From positions 1-64,000 of the forward strand of contig RFON01000002.1 of NCBI GenBank assembly GCA_009926625.1: a DNA stretch of 64,000 nucleotides, given 5' to 3'. The number at the start of each line of letters is the position of its first letter. The first letter of the stretch is position 1. Shown here piece by piece: positions 20,022 to 30,314 of this stretch. The notes under the pieces are model-generated. The model did not search any database and was not told the origin of the DNA. It worked only from the letters and a program-made list of their open reading frames with translations. Source of the stretch: Planctomycetota bacterium (GTDB lineage: Bacteria > Planctomycetota > Phycisphaerae > Phycisphaerales > SM1A02). Both the position numbers and the translations under genes were made by a program.

Positions 20022-21434
20022 TCAGTAGGTGCACGACTTCGGGGTGCGCGGGAAAGGGATCACATCGCGGATGTTCGCCATGCCCGTTGCGTAGACGATG
20101 GCGCGCTCGAAGCCGAGGCCAAAGCCCGCATGCGGAACGGTGCCGTATCGCCGCAAATCCCGATACCAACCGTATGCCGCCTTGTCCAAGTGCATTTCGT
20201 CGAGCCGCCGATCAAGCATGTCGAGGCGCTCTTCGCGTTGACTTCCGCCGACGATTTCGCCGATGCCAGGGGCGAGAATGTCCATCGCGGCCACCGTTCG
20301 GCCGTCTTCGTTCATGCGCATATAGAACGCCTTGATGTCCTTCGGGTAGTTCATCAGCACCACGGGGCGACCGACGAGTTCCTCGGTGAGATACCGCTCG
20401 TGCTCGCTTTGCAGGTCGGTTCCCCAAGACACTGGGAAGTCGAAGCGCTTGCCTTTCGATGAAGCAGCTTCGAGGTGGCGGATGCCATCGGTGTAGTCCA
20501 TGCGCTCGAACGGTGATGCGATGAGGTGCTCCAACCGCGCGATGCACTGCTTGTCGATCCTGTCGGCGAAGAAACGCATGTCATCGGCGCGTTCCTCAAG
20601 CAGCGCGCGGAACATGAATCGCAGCAGATCTTCCGCAAGCTGCGCGTCCTGCGCGAGGTCGGCGAAGGCGATCTCGGGTTCGATCATCCAGAACTCCGCG
20701 AGATGGCGGCTGGTATTGGAGTTTTCCGCGCGGAAGGTCGGGCCGAATGTGTAGACCTTGCTGAGCGCCATGCACCATGTCTCGACATTCAACTGGCCAG
20801 AGACGGTGAGGTGCGTTTCGCGTCCGAAGAAATCCTGCGAAAAGTCGATGGCGCCCTGCGGTGTCCGCGGGATGTTGGCCAAGTCGAGTGTCGAGACGCG
20901 GAACATCTGCCCCGCTCCTTCACAGTCGCTTCCCGTGATGATGGGCGTGTGGATCCAGAAGAAGCCGCGCTCGTGGAAGAATCGGTGCACCGCCATCGCA
21001 AGGCAGTGCCGTACCCGCCCGATTGCCCCGAATGTGTTGGTGCGCGGTCGAAGATGCGCGACATCGCGGAGATACTCGAACGAGTGCGGTTTCGGTTGGA
21101 TGGGATACGAGTCCGGATCTTCGACCCACCCCACGACGCGGACGACATCGGCTTGGACTTCAACCGATTGGCCTTTGCCTTGGCTTGCGACCGCCTCACC
21201 TTCGATCTCGACGGCGCAGCCAGCGGTCAGCCGCAGGACCTCGCTCGAGTAGTTCGAGAGCGCTGCCGGCGCCACAGCCTGCACCGTGTCGAAGCACGAC
21301 CCATCGGAAAGAAGGATGAATGAAATGCCCGCCTTGGAGTCGCGGCGCGTTCGCACCCAGCCCTTCAATCGCACGCGCTGACCGACCACTGCGTCTTTGC
21401 GTGAGAGCACATCTGAAACGGAAAGGTCGAGCAT
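20022..21434 (-). CDS. asnS: Asparaginyl-tRNA synthetase
   Basis: Class IIb synthetase charging tRNA-Asn, 470 aa. N-terminal OB-fold anticodon domain ([20 protein letters not shown]), class II motif 2 ([21 protein letters not shown]) and motif 3 ([12 protein letters not shown]). The SNTSRH and [11 protein letters not shown] segments are typical of AsnRS rather than AspRS. ATG at 21434 chosen by the family N-terminus. Its presence with asnB suggests direct Asn charging, although an indirect GatCAB route is not excluded. Confidence 0.96.
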   Translation of the reverse strand: MLDLSVSDVLSRKDAVVGQRVRLKGWVRTRRDSKAGISFILLSDGSCFDTVQAVAPAALSNYSSEVLRLTAGCAVEIEGEAVASQGKGQSVEVQADVVRVVGWVEDPDSYPIQPKPHSFEYLRDVAHLRPRTNTFGAIGRVRHCLAMAVHRFFHERGFFWIHTPIITGSDCEGAGQMFRVSTLDLANIPRTPQGAIDFSQDFFGRETHLTVSGQLNVETWCMALSKVYTFGPTFRAENSNTSRHLAEFWMIEPEIAFADLAQDAQLAEDLLRFMFRALLEERADDMRFFADRIDKQCIARLEHLIASPFERMDYTDGIRHLEAASSKGKRFDFPVSWGTDLQSEHERYLTEELVGRPVVLMNYPKDIKAFYMRMNEDGRTVAAMDILAPGIGEIVGGSQREERLDMLDRRLDEMHLDKAAYGWYRDLRRYGTVPHAGFGLGFERAIVYATGMANIRDVIPFPRTPKSCTY

Positions 21435-21599
21435 GCGACTGAAGGTAGCGGGGGCTCGGTTGATCGCTTGGCGGGCAATCGGCTCCGCCACTTTGGCAGC
21501 GGATTTGCAGGAGCAGATTCGGTCGATTTTGTGGGTGAACGCAACTCCGCGTCAAACTCCATCCATGGCGGCACGGGATTTGCTACGCGGCGCGTTCCC

Positions 21600-22133
21600 A
21601 TGACCCGTGGCATTCACAGATCGGCCGACCGCCTTGAGGCGGCTTCAGGCAACCCTGGTGACGGCACTCCTGCCAATAGCCAGAGCCGCCTGAACCTGCT
21701 TCTGGCCGACGGCGGATGGCGCGAGGACACATTCGCCGACCAGTTGCCCGCACTGCTCGTGCCGCAGGGAATCCGATGCATCCGAACCCGAAGTGCGAGG
21801 GAGGCACATGGTGTGATCCTTCGTGAGCGCGTCGACATTGCGGTGGTGGATCTGTTGACCCCAGCCGACGAATCCGACGCCACGCCAGCCAACAGTTCCT
21901 TTGGTGCGCGCATCCTGCAATTGCTGCGTCCGCTGCGCCCATCCCCGCCCGTGGTGGTGGTGCACCCTCCGCAGGTCAGCAACCGTGAGATGGGGCGCAT
22001 GCTTGCATTGGCGCTCCGCGAGGGGGCGTTCTCGGTGCTGCAGCGACCCGTCCCGTTGGAGTCCATGCTCGCAACGCTTCGTCGCGTTGTGGAGCGTCAC
22101 TATCGCGGCACATGGCCGCAGGGGGGCTCCTGA
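21600..22133 (+). CDS. Degenerate CheY-like receiver protein
   Basis: 177 aa, ATG at 21600. A receiver-like fold follows a 30-residue lead: LLLADGGWRED in place of the acidic pair, VDIAVVDLLTP with the aspartate where phosphorylation normally occurs, VVVVHPP where a Ser/Thr is usual, and VLQRPVPLESML with Arg in place of the conserved Lys. No output domain. The substitutions suggest a pseudo-receiver or a family working without classical phosphotransfer. It ends 95 nt before groES on the same strand; no kinase is nearby. Confidence 0.68.
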   Translation: MTRGIHRSADRLEAASGNPGDGTPANSQSRLNLLLADGGWREDTFADQLPALLVPQGIRCIRTRSAREAHGVILRERVDIAVVDLLTPADESDATPANSSFGARILQLLRPLRPSPPVVVVHPPQVSNREMGRMLALALREGAFSVLQRPVPLESMLATLRRVVERHYRGTWPQGGS

Positions 22134-22183
22134 CCGCGCTGCAACGGATTCCGCTTGTTCATCAGATTCGCACTGTTCGATTC

Positions 22184-22201
22184 GCGGACCGCACGGTCCG
22201 C
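22184..22201 (+). promoter_or_regulatory. Hairpin in the groES leader
   Basis: Perfect inverted repeat gcggacc/ggtccgc with a 4-nt loop, 27 nt before the groES start. It is not the CIRCE sequence (TTAGCACTC-N9-GAGTGCTAA), which I do not find here. It may be an mRNA structure or a binding site. Confidence 0.4.
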
Positions 22202-22228
22202 TTCACCCCAACCAGAAAGGTTTCACTC

Positions 22229-22519
22229 ATGAAGGTTCGTCCACTCGGAGACAAGGTCCTCGTCAAGCGTGATGAGGCGCAGAAGAAGACGGAGTCAGGC
22301 ATCTTCCTGCCAGAGGGCGCAAAGGAAAAGCCCAAGCAGGGAAAGATCGTTGCGCTCGGCAACGGAATCCTGAAGAAGGACTCGGGCGAGTACATGCCGT
22401 TCACCGTGAAGAAGGGCGACACCGTCCTGTTCAGCAGCTACTCCGGCACTGAAGTCAAGATCGACGGCGAGACATTCATCATCATGACCGAGGAAGACAT
22501 TCTCGGCATCATTGACTGA
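22229..22519 (+). CDS. groES: Co-chaperonin GroES
   Basis: Heptameric lid of the GroEL folding chamber, 96 aa, normal size. Starts [14 protein letters not shown] with the mobile loop around [17 protein letters not shown], and ends near [11 protein letters not shown] 22229 is preceded by an AGAAAGG ribosome site at 22214-22220. groEL follows 79 nt downstream, forming the usual two-gene operon. Confidence 0.97.
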   Translation: MKVRPLGDKVLVKRDEAQKKTESGIFLPEGAKEKPKQGKIVALGNGILKKDSGEYMPFTVKKGDTVLFSSYSGTEVKIDGETFIIMTEEDILGIID

Positions 22520-22598
22520 TCGCCGCAGATCCCGTTCCAGACCAGATCGATCCATAGCCAAGACAACAAACCAAGAAAACCCCAGAGAGGCATTCATC

Positions 22599-24230
<1,632 letters not shown>

Positions 24231-24310
24231 TCGTTGCCTTTCGCAAGGGAGCTGACAGCCAGCTCAACCGCCCGCGCACGAAGGCGTCTCTTCTCGTTGC
24301 GGGCGATTCA

Positions 24311-24349
24311 GGCCCTGTCCCACGGTTGTGGGACGGGGCCTTTTCTGTT
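24311..24349 (+). terminator. Rho-independent terminator of groESL
   Basis: 13-nt arms ggccctgtcccac / gtgggacggggcc (24311-24323, 24328-24340) with one T-G pair and a GGTT loop, followed by TTTTCTGTT. Textbook intrinsic terminator 80 nt after groEL. Confidence 0.93.
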
Positions 24350-24387
24350 GTCGCCGCTCCCCGCCCTGCACTTTCCTGCGTGGATCA

Positions 24388-26532
24388 CTACGCCTGCACT
24401 GCCGATGCTTCGGCATCGAGGTGCATGCGCGCGCGCAGCCAGGGCGAAAGCATGAGCAGGACAACTGCCGCAGCGCATGCGGAGAGCGCCACGATGCCGA
24501 AGACATCCCCGTACAGATGAACGGTTTCGGTTGGCGGCGGCATGGAACCGCCCTCGCTTGCTTCGACACCAGTCAGCGCTGCGATGGATGCCGCGAGCAT
24601 GTGGCTGAACGATGTTGCAAGGAACCACGCTCCCATGATGGTGGAGACCATCCGCATGGGCGAGATCTTCGTGACCAACGAAAGCCCCACGGGCGAGAGG
24701 CAGAGTTCGCCGGTCGTCTGCAGCAAGAGTCCCAGCAGCAGCCATTCCATCCGCACCATGCCGTTGGCATCGGCACCCTGTGCACCCACCCAGAAGCAAC
24801 CAAAACCAAGCCCGAGTTGGAAGATGCCGAGTGCGAACTTCACGGCGGGTGACGGATCTCGGCGCCCCATCGTCAGCCACAGCCAACTGAAGATCGGTCC
24901 AAGCAGCAGGATGAATGTCGGATTCACGGCCTGGAACACGCTGGCCTTGATCTCGTTGCCGCCAACGTCGAGCCCTTGCTGCACATCGCCGCTCTCGGCG
25001 ATGAATGTGACTCGTCCTGCAGCGGCGCGTTCCGCATCGGGCAATTGCGGCAGGACTTCTGCTTCCGTCGTTCGTTCCGCGGGCAGGTGGGGCGACTGCA
25101 GGAACTCGCGCCACGACATCGCCACCGTGTACTTGTTCCCTGCAATCACTGGCTGTCCATCAACACGAACACCAGCATCGACATCCTGCTTCGTCGCAAC
25201 GAAATCCAGGATCGTCCAGCCCGCGCGCTCTGGGGGTTGCATTTCGGTGCGCTGCGCGACTTCGATGTCGCGCAGCGTCCATGTGCGGCCAGCCACTTCA
25301 ACGCCGAGGAACTCCTGCGTGACGGCAACATCCGAGTAGGTGTTCCCCGCAACGACGCTCGTGCCCGATGTCACCCGATCGATGTTGCGGTCCGTGAAGT
25401 TGTTGACGCTCGATCCGCCCTGTTCGAAGAACGCCCAGAAGAGCATCGAGAAGAAGCACAGCACGACGATCACGAGCAATCGATCGCGCTCGATCCGCGG
25501 CGACTTGATCGCCACGGCGATGATCGACCCGAACGCGACGACTCCCACGATGTTGAGCAGCCAAGTGGCCGGACGAATGACGAACGGCTCGGCCGTGGAG
25601 CCCGCGTTCACGGACATCCCCGAGATCGTGAACCCATCGACCTGCGATGCGACAAGCCAAGCAATTGCTGGGATGGCGATCAGCGTTCCCACCACAATGC
25701 GTCCGAGGTACTTCGGCGCGCTCGGAGCGCCATCTGCGGTTCGAGGGCAGCCGAGATCCGCTGGGATGCTGCCGGCGCCGAGGCGCATGAAACTCACGAC
25801 GCCTGCGCTGAGCAGGGCGAGCGCGATGGGCAGGTTCAGGAGCGTTTGCACGCTGTCGTCCTTCGCTGCCCAGAACATCGTGATCACGATCGCGAGCGAG
25901 GTGAGCAGGATGAGGGCGCGGGCTGCGCCCATTGGTGCGAGAAAGGTGCCAACACCAAGCAGCATCCCGATCGTCGCCAGCCCGAACCCGTAGTGCCAAC
26001 CATAGGTTTCGCCGATGTATCCGCAGACCAGTGGCGCCAGCGCGGCACCGAGATTGATTCCCATGTAGAAGATGGTGAAGCCTGCGTCGCGGGCGGGGCT
26101 GCGCGGCCCGTACAGTCGCCCCACCATGGTGGAGATGTTGGGCTTGAAGAATCCGTTGCCGCAGATGAGCAAGGCAAGTGCGCCGAACAGCGCCCACTCC
26201 GCCTCAATGGACATCAGGAGGTGTCCCGCGGCCATGAGCAGCCCGCCCCAGATCACGGCAAGCCGCGCGCCGATGAAGCGGTCGGCAAAGATGCCGCCGA
26301 GATAGGGGGTCGCGTAGACGAGCGCGCCGTATGCACCGTAGATCGCATAGGCATCGTCATCCCGCGCTTGGAGAAAACCCTTGATCAGGTAGAAGGTCAG
26401 CAGCGCTCGCATCCCGTAGAAGGAGAAGCGCTCCCACATTTCAACGAAGAACAGGAGGAACAGCCCGGGTGGTTGCCGCTCTCGCTCGGAGGCGTCGGGC
26501 GGGAGGACCATCGGTTGATTGTTCAGACTCAT
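24388..26532 (-). CDS. POT-family proton-dependent oligopeptide transporter with large loop insert
   Basis: 714 aa, longer than the usual 450-500. POT hallmarks: the proton-site motif EMWERFSFYGMR on helix 1, the PTR2 signature around GGIFADRFIGARLAVIWGGLL and FFKPNISTMVGRLY. Twelve or more membrane helices. Between FWAFFEQGGSSVNNF and NPTFILLLGPIFSWLW lies an insert of about 130 residues predicted hydrophilic, probably extracytoplasmic. It imports di/tripeptides, consistent with several peptidases in this window. ATG 26532 chosen because the hydrophilic N-tail starts MSLNNQPM; the frame is open to 26574. Confidence 0.9.
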   Translation of the reverse strand: MSLNNQPMVLPPDASERERQPPGLFLLFFVEMWERFSFYGMRALLTFYLIKGFLQARDDDAYAIYGAYGALVYATPYLGGIFADRFIGARLAVIWGGLLMAAGHLLMSIEAEWALFGALALLICGNGFFKPNISTMVGRLYGPRSPARDAGFTIFYMGINLGAALAPLVCGYIGETYGWHYGFGLATIGMLLGVGTFLAPMGAARALILLTSLAIVITMFWAAKDDSVQTLLNLPIALALLSAGVVSFMRLGAGSIPADLGCPRTADGAPSAPKYLGRIVVGTLIAIPAIAWLVASQVDGFTISGMSVNAGSTAEPFVIRPATWLLNIVGVVAFGSIIAVAIKSPRIERDRLLVIVVLCFFSMLFWAFFEQGGSSVNNFTDRNIDRVTSGTSVVAGNTYSDVAVTQEFLGVEVAGRTWTLRDIEVAQRTEMQPPERAGWTILDFVATKQDVDAGVRVDGQPVIAGNKYTVAMSWREFLQSPHLPAERTTEAEVLPQLPDAERAAAGRVTFIAESGDVQQGLDVGGNEIKASVFQAVNPTFILLLGPIFSWLWLTMGRRDPSPAVKFALGIFQLGLGFGCFWVGAQGADANGMVRMEWLLLGLLLQTTGELCLSPVGLSLVTKISPMRMVSTIMGAWFLATSFSHMLAASIAALTGVEASEGGSMPPPTETVHLYGDVFGIVALSACAAAVVLLMLSPWLRARMHLDAEASAVQA

Positions 26533-26551
26533 CAGGGATGGGAGTCTAAAC

Positions 26552-26587
26552 CCGAAAATGAAAGCGCCGCGCATTGCTGCGCGGCGC
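26552..26587 (-). terminator. Terminator after the second pilin-like gene
   Basis: Arms gcgccgcgca (26564-26573) and tgcgcggcgc (26578-26587) with a 4-nt loop; on the minus strand it is followed by TTTCATTTTCGGG. It separates the pilin-like gene (stop 26621) from the POT gene downstream (start 26532). Confidence 0.85.
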
Positions 26588-26620
26588 CTTGGGTTCCGTC
26601 GGATTCAGCAGGTTGAACTG

Positions 26621-27790
26621 TTAGTTGCCTGCCTTGAGGATGTCGCGACCGATGATGCCTTCAACGGTCAGGATGCCGAAGCTGGTCGGACGCATGTCAA
26701 TCAGCGGGTCGTAGCCAGCACCGGCTGAGAACCATCCACCTGCGCCGCAGGGAGTGCCCTTGTGCCACAGTCCCTTGGCCTGCTGGGCAATCGAACTGTC
26801 AGCGTTGTTCTGGGTGGCGGTACGAGTGTCATCGTTGACGGCGGTGTTCATCGCGCACACCTGGGTGTGCCCATCGATGAAGAGGCATGCCGGTGCAGAG
26901 TTGTACGCCTCGTTGAAAAGCCAAGATCGTGGCGTCGCAAAGTTGCCGTTGAGGCCTGGTGCCTTGCCGCGGTTCTGCAGCCAGAGCTTTTCCATCATCA
27001 TCACCTTGAGTTCTGGGTTGTTCGCCAAGCCGAAGGACGGAGCCTTGAAGCCACCAGGTCCAGCTTGATTTGGGCGACCCCACTGGGCCGAGTTCACCTG
27101 CTTGTTGCTGAAAACGCCTGGGGCCATCATGTTGACTGGACTCCAGATGTAAGTCGGGAAAGTGATGAACTGATTGTTCGTCGGATTCGGCGTGTACTCG
27201 CCCTCGTTCTCGAAGCCGAACTCGCAGGCCGTGGTACCAACCGTGTCCTTCGGGGCGTAATAGCTCTTGTCGTAGAAGCGGTTGTTCACATAAGGATTGA
27301 ATGCCTTGGTATTCGGCATTTGATATGCACCGAAGCAATCCGTGTAGGGGTTGGTTCCAGTTGTGCCGGTGCCACCGCTGCCTGGTGCCGCGAAGGTGAA
27401 CGGCTCGAGGACTGCCCAATTGCCGCACTGCCCGACGCCCTGAGGGCAGAGCGCGCCCGCGATCCAGTAGCCCCACAGCCCTCCGTCGCTGTCGAAGCCG
27501 AGCAATTGCTGTGATGGGCACGCCACCTGCGCCACATAGGCCGTGCAGTTCCCGCCAACCAATCCTGCGTCATCGGGCATCGCCGTGAAGTGGCGGTCTG
27601 ACCAATCCGCTGCGTAGGTCATGTTGGCTGCCTTCATGGTGTTGAGGTTGCCGATGGACTGCGTGATCAGTGCCGCATCGCGAGCGCGACCGAGGGCAGG
27701 CACCAGAATGGCCAACAGCAGCGAGATGATGGACACCACCACGAGCAGTTCAATGATCGTGAAGGCACGGCGAGCTACGGAGATCTTCAT
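26621..27790 (-). CDS. Type II secretion/type IV pilin-like protein 2
   Basis: 389 aa. MKISVARRAFTIIELLVVVSIISLLLAIL gives a short basic leader and prepilin-type helix. The rest is a large, Gly/Asn-rich extracellular domain with several cysteine pairs and a C-terminal FIDGHTQV element reminiscent of the planctomycete H-X-DG pilin domain. ATG 27790 has AAGGA about 12 nt upstream. Own terminator downstream, so probably monocistronic. A structural or adhesive surface role is possible; machinery is not encoded here. Confidence 0.87.
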   Translation of the reverse strand: MKISVARRAFTIIELLVVVSIISLLLAILVPALGRARDAALITQSIGNLNTMKAANMTYAADWSDRHFTAMPDDAGLVGGNCTAYVAQVACPSQQLLGFDSDGGLWGYWIAGALCPQGVGQCGNWAVLEPFTFAAPGSGGTGTTGTNPYTDCFGAYQMPNTKAFNPYVNNRFYDKSYYAPKDTVGTTACEFGFENEGEYTPNPTNNQFITFPTYIWSPVNMMAPGVFSNKQVNSAQWGRPNQAGPGGFKAPSFGLANNPELKVMMMEKLWLQNRGKAPGLNGNFATPRSWLFNEAYNSAPACLFIDGHTQVCAMNTAVNDDTRTATQNNADSSIAQQAKGLWHKGTPCGAGGWFSAGAGYDPLIDMRPTSFGILTVEGIIGRDILKAGN

Positions 27791-28061
27791 GTGTTCTTGA
27801 TCCTTAAAGAGGCGAACCTGCACGAGGCGCTTGGAAAGGCCTCACAAACCAATCGAGTCAACCAACCTTCCCCGTCACGGGAGTCTAGGCCGTCACCACG
27901 GCGAATGCAATGGAAGCACCAACGGGGTTGCACGGCGCTTTGGAGTTGAGAGGTCCGAGGAACCTCGCCATCACAATACGGCAGCGCCGATGGGAGTATG
28001 CTCCAAAGAGCCAAAAATTGACGGCGGTCGACGCCGTTGCTGCAAGAGCGAAAGGCCTCGG
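27791..28061. other. Intergenic region between divergent genes
   Basis: 271 bp separating the minus-strand pilin-like gene from the plus-strand Ntn hydrolase. The only structure noticed is a 5-bp inverted repeat gaggc/gcctc near 27825-27844. Promoters for both genes should lie here, but I cannot place them with confidence. Confidence 0.4.
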
Positions 28062-29087
28062 ATGTCTCCTGAGCCCGACCAACCCACTCCCCTCATCCTT
28101 TCGACATGGAGCTTCTCGGCGCGCGGCTGTCGGGCAGCGTTTCCTTCACTGGCGGCGGGTGGAAGCGCGCTTGACGCGGTCTGCGGCGTGGCGCGCGATG
28201 CCGAGGCAGACCCAACGATTGACTCCGTGGGATTCGGGGGGCTTCCCGATGCGACCGGCAAGATGACCCTTGACGCCGCGGTCATGATTGCGCCGGAGCG
28301 CTGCGGCGCGGTTTGCGCGGTCGCGCGTCATCTCTTCGTCACCGACCTCGCGCGAAAGGTGATGGAGCGCACCGCGCATGTGATGCTTGCAGGTGAGGGT
28401 GCCGACGCATTCGCCGATGTCATGGACATGCCTTCGACCGATCTCCTTTCCCCCGCGGCAGCGCAGGCATGGCAGCGTTGGCGATTGGGTGAGCCAGTCG
28501 GACGACCTGTTGATGCGGGACCAGCATCAGGTCAGTTGTTCGCGTCACCTCCCGATGCATGCCATGGGCATCCAACCATGCGACATCCCGAAGAACGCGA
28601 AACGCCGCACGACACGGTTGGCGTGCTCGCGATCGATCGCAGCGGCGCGCTCGCGGGCGCGTGCTCGACAAGTGGACTGCCGTTCAAGTTGGCGGGTCGG
28701 GTTGGCGACTCTCCCATCATCGGTCATGGGCTGTATGTCGATCCCGAGGCGGGGTGCGCAGTTGCTACGGGGACGGGCGAGATGGTGATGGGAGTGAACG
28801 GATCATTCTTGGCTGTCGAGTGCATGCGGCGCGGCGCAACACCGAGCGAGGCGGTGCATGAAGTGTTGTCTCGCATCGAGCGGCGGTTCCGCCCACAGTC
28901 GCACCAGCAGGTCGGGCTGATCGTCCTGAGCCGCACTGGGCTCTGGTCCGCGGGCGCGCTGCGCACTGGGTTCATCGTCAGCTGCGCAAGTGCGCGCGGC
29001 ACCGAGATGCTGCCCCCGCAGTTTGTCATGCACCCAGACGAGGCTGTGGAGGGACCGCATCCAGTTGGTGCAGGAGGAAACGCATGA
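28062..29087 (+). CDS. Isoaspartyl peptidase / glycosylasparaginase-like Ntn hydrolase
   Basis: 341 aa. Self-processing Ntn-hydrolase family (AGA/IaaA): the HDTVG segment supplies the Thr that becomes the new N-terminal nucleophile, followed by GACSTSGLPFKLAGRVGDSPI and GCAVATGTGE, which line the active site. Probably hydrolyses isoaspartyl peptides or asparagine-linked substrates. ATG 28062 chosen; the longer frame to 27831 is not homologous. The stop overlaps the adenosyltransferase start by 4 nt. No clear signal peptide. Confidence 0.87.
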   Translation: MSPEPDQPTPLILSTWSFSARGCRAAFPSLAAGGSALDAVCGVARDAEADPTIDSVGFGGLPDATGKMTLDAAVMIAPERCGAVCAVARHLFVTDLARKVMERTAHVMLAGEGADAFADVMDMPSTDLLSPAAAQAWQRWRLGEPVGRPVDAGPASGQLFASPPDACHGHPTMRHPEERETPHDTVGVLAIDRSGALAGACSTSGLPFKLAGRVGDSPIIGHGLYVDPEAGCAVATGTGEMVMGVNGSFLAVECMRRGATPSEAVHEVLSRIERRFRPQSHQQVGLIVLSRTGLWSAGALRTGFIVSCASARGTEMLPPQFVMHPDEAVEGPHPVGAGGNA

Positions 29088-29659
29088 AGCTCTACACGCG
29101 GTCGGGTGATGATGGAACAACCGGACTTTACGGCGGTGGCCGGGTGATGAAGCATCATCCGCGCATCGAGGCGTACGGCACGGTCGACGAACTGAACTCC
29201 TGGCTGGGGCTCGGCGTGGCCGCGTGCAACACGGACAATCCCGCGGAGGCGCGGTTGCGGGAGATTCTGCTGCAGCTCCAGTCGCGGCTGTTCGATCTCG
29301 GCGCTGATCTTGCCACGCCCGTGGGTGCGCCCACCGAGGCTCGTGTGCAGCGGATCGGGGATCGCCACATCGAGGAGTCGGAGCGATTCATCGACGAAGT
29401 GGACGGGGCCAACGAGGCGATCCGCACATTCATCCTGCCGGGGGGCAGTGAGCTCGCCTCGCGACTGCATGTCGCGCGCACGGTGTGTCGACGGGCGGAA
29501 CGACTGCTCGTTTCATTGCACGGCGATGAGCCGATCGGTGGAGAACCGATTCGCTATCTCAACCGCATCGGCGACTTGCTTTTCGCGATGGCTCGTCGTG
29601 CGAACGCCGTGCGCGGTGTTCCCGACGTGCCATGGCAGCGCGATGGAGGCACTGCGTGA
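29084..29659 (+). CDS. Cob(I)alamin adenosyltransferase (PduO/MMAB type)
   Basis: Transfers the adenosyl group of ATP to Co(I) to form coenzyme B12. 191 aa, normal. Starts KLYTRSGDDGTTGLYGGGRV, the PduO ATP-binding N-terminus, with YGTVDELNSWLG and the C-terminal RRAERLLVSL...NRIGDLLFAMAR helices. Coupled to the preceding Ntn hydrolase by an ATGA overlap; the BtuF-like gene at 62222 is the only other cobalamin-related gene here. Confidence 0.95.
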   Translation: MKLYTRSGDDGTTGLYGGGRVMKHHPRIEAYGTVDELNSWLGLGVAACNTDNPAEARLREILLQLQSRLFDLGADLATPVGAPTEARVQRIGDRHIEESERFIDEVDGANEAIRTFILPGGSELASRLHVARTVCRRAERLLVSLHGDEPIGGEPIRYLNRIGDLLFAMARRANAVRGVPDVPWQRDGGTA

Positions 29660-29672
29660 ACGCGAAGGGCGT

Positions 29673-30311
29673 TCACTCCGTGCCGTAAGCGCGGTCGCCT
29701 GCATCGCCCAGCCCAGGGCGGATGAAGCAGTCTTCGTCGAGTTCGCGGTCGAGTGCTGCGGCATACACGCGCACGGTGGGATGGTCGAGGAGCAGCCTGC
29801 CGACACCCTCCGGCGCCGCCACGAGGCAGATCAGGCGAAGGTCCATGCAGCCCGCGTCGCGCAGGATCGTGAGCGCGTGCGAACTCGAGCCCCCTGTCGC
29901 GAGCATCGGGTCGACGAGGATCACGGGACCGCTTGCGATGTCCGCGGGAAGCCTTGTGTAGTAGCCGATCGGCAACGCAGTGGTTTCATCGCGACGGATG
30001 CCGATGTGCCCCACGCGGGCCTCCGGCACGAGGTCGAGCACGCCGCGCGTCATGCCGAGCCCTGCGCGCAGCACTGGGACGATGGTGATGGGCGCCGTGA
30101 TGCGCTCCGCGGATGCACGCTCGAGCGGCGTTTCCACTTCGCACGGACTGGTCGTGAATTCGCGGAAGGCCTCGTAGGTCATCAGCGCGGCGATCTCCGA
30201 CAGGAGGCGCCTGAAATCGCGCGAGTTGGTGTGTCGTTCACGGATGAACGACAACTTGTGCGCGATGAGCGGGTGACGGACGAGGCAGAGGTTTGGGAAT
30301 CGGTGGGGCAT
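29673..30311 (-). CDS. upp: Uracil phosphoribosyltransferase
   Basis: Salvages uracil to UMP using PRPP. 212 aa. PRPP-binding loop VDPMLATGGSS, the N-terminal HPLIAHKLSFIRERHT segment and the C-terminal GDAGDRAYGT are all typical. It starts 3 nt after argS on the same strand, so it is the distal gene of an M42 peptidase-argS-upp transcript. Confidence 0.96.
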   Translation of the reverse strand: MPHRFPNLCLVRHPLIAHKLSFIRERHTNSRDFRRLLSEIAALMTYEAFREFTTSPCEVETPLERASAERITAPITIVPVLRAGLGMTRGVLDLVPEARVGHIGIRRDETTALPIGYYTRLPADIASGPVILVDPMLATGGSSSHALTILRDAGCMDLRLICLVAAPEGVGRLLLDHPTVRVYAAALDRELDEDCFIRPGLGDAGDRAYGTE

Positions 30312-30314
30312 GTT

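Noticed and set aside
22134-22228. CIRCE/HrcA operator before groES
   Set aside because: No TTAGCACTC-N9-GAGTGCTAA-like sequence; only an unrelated hairpin.
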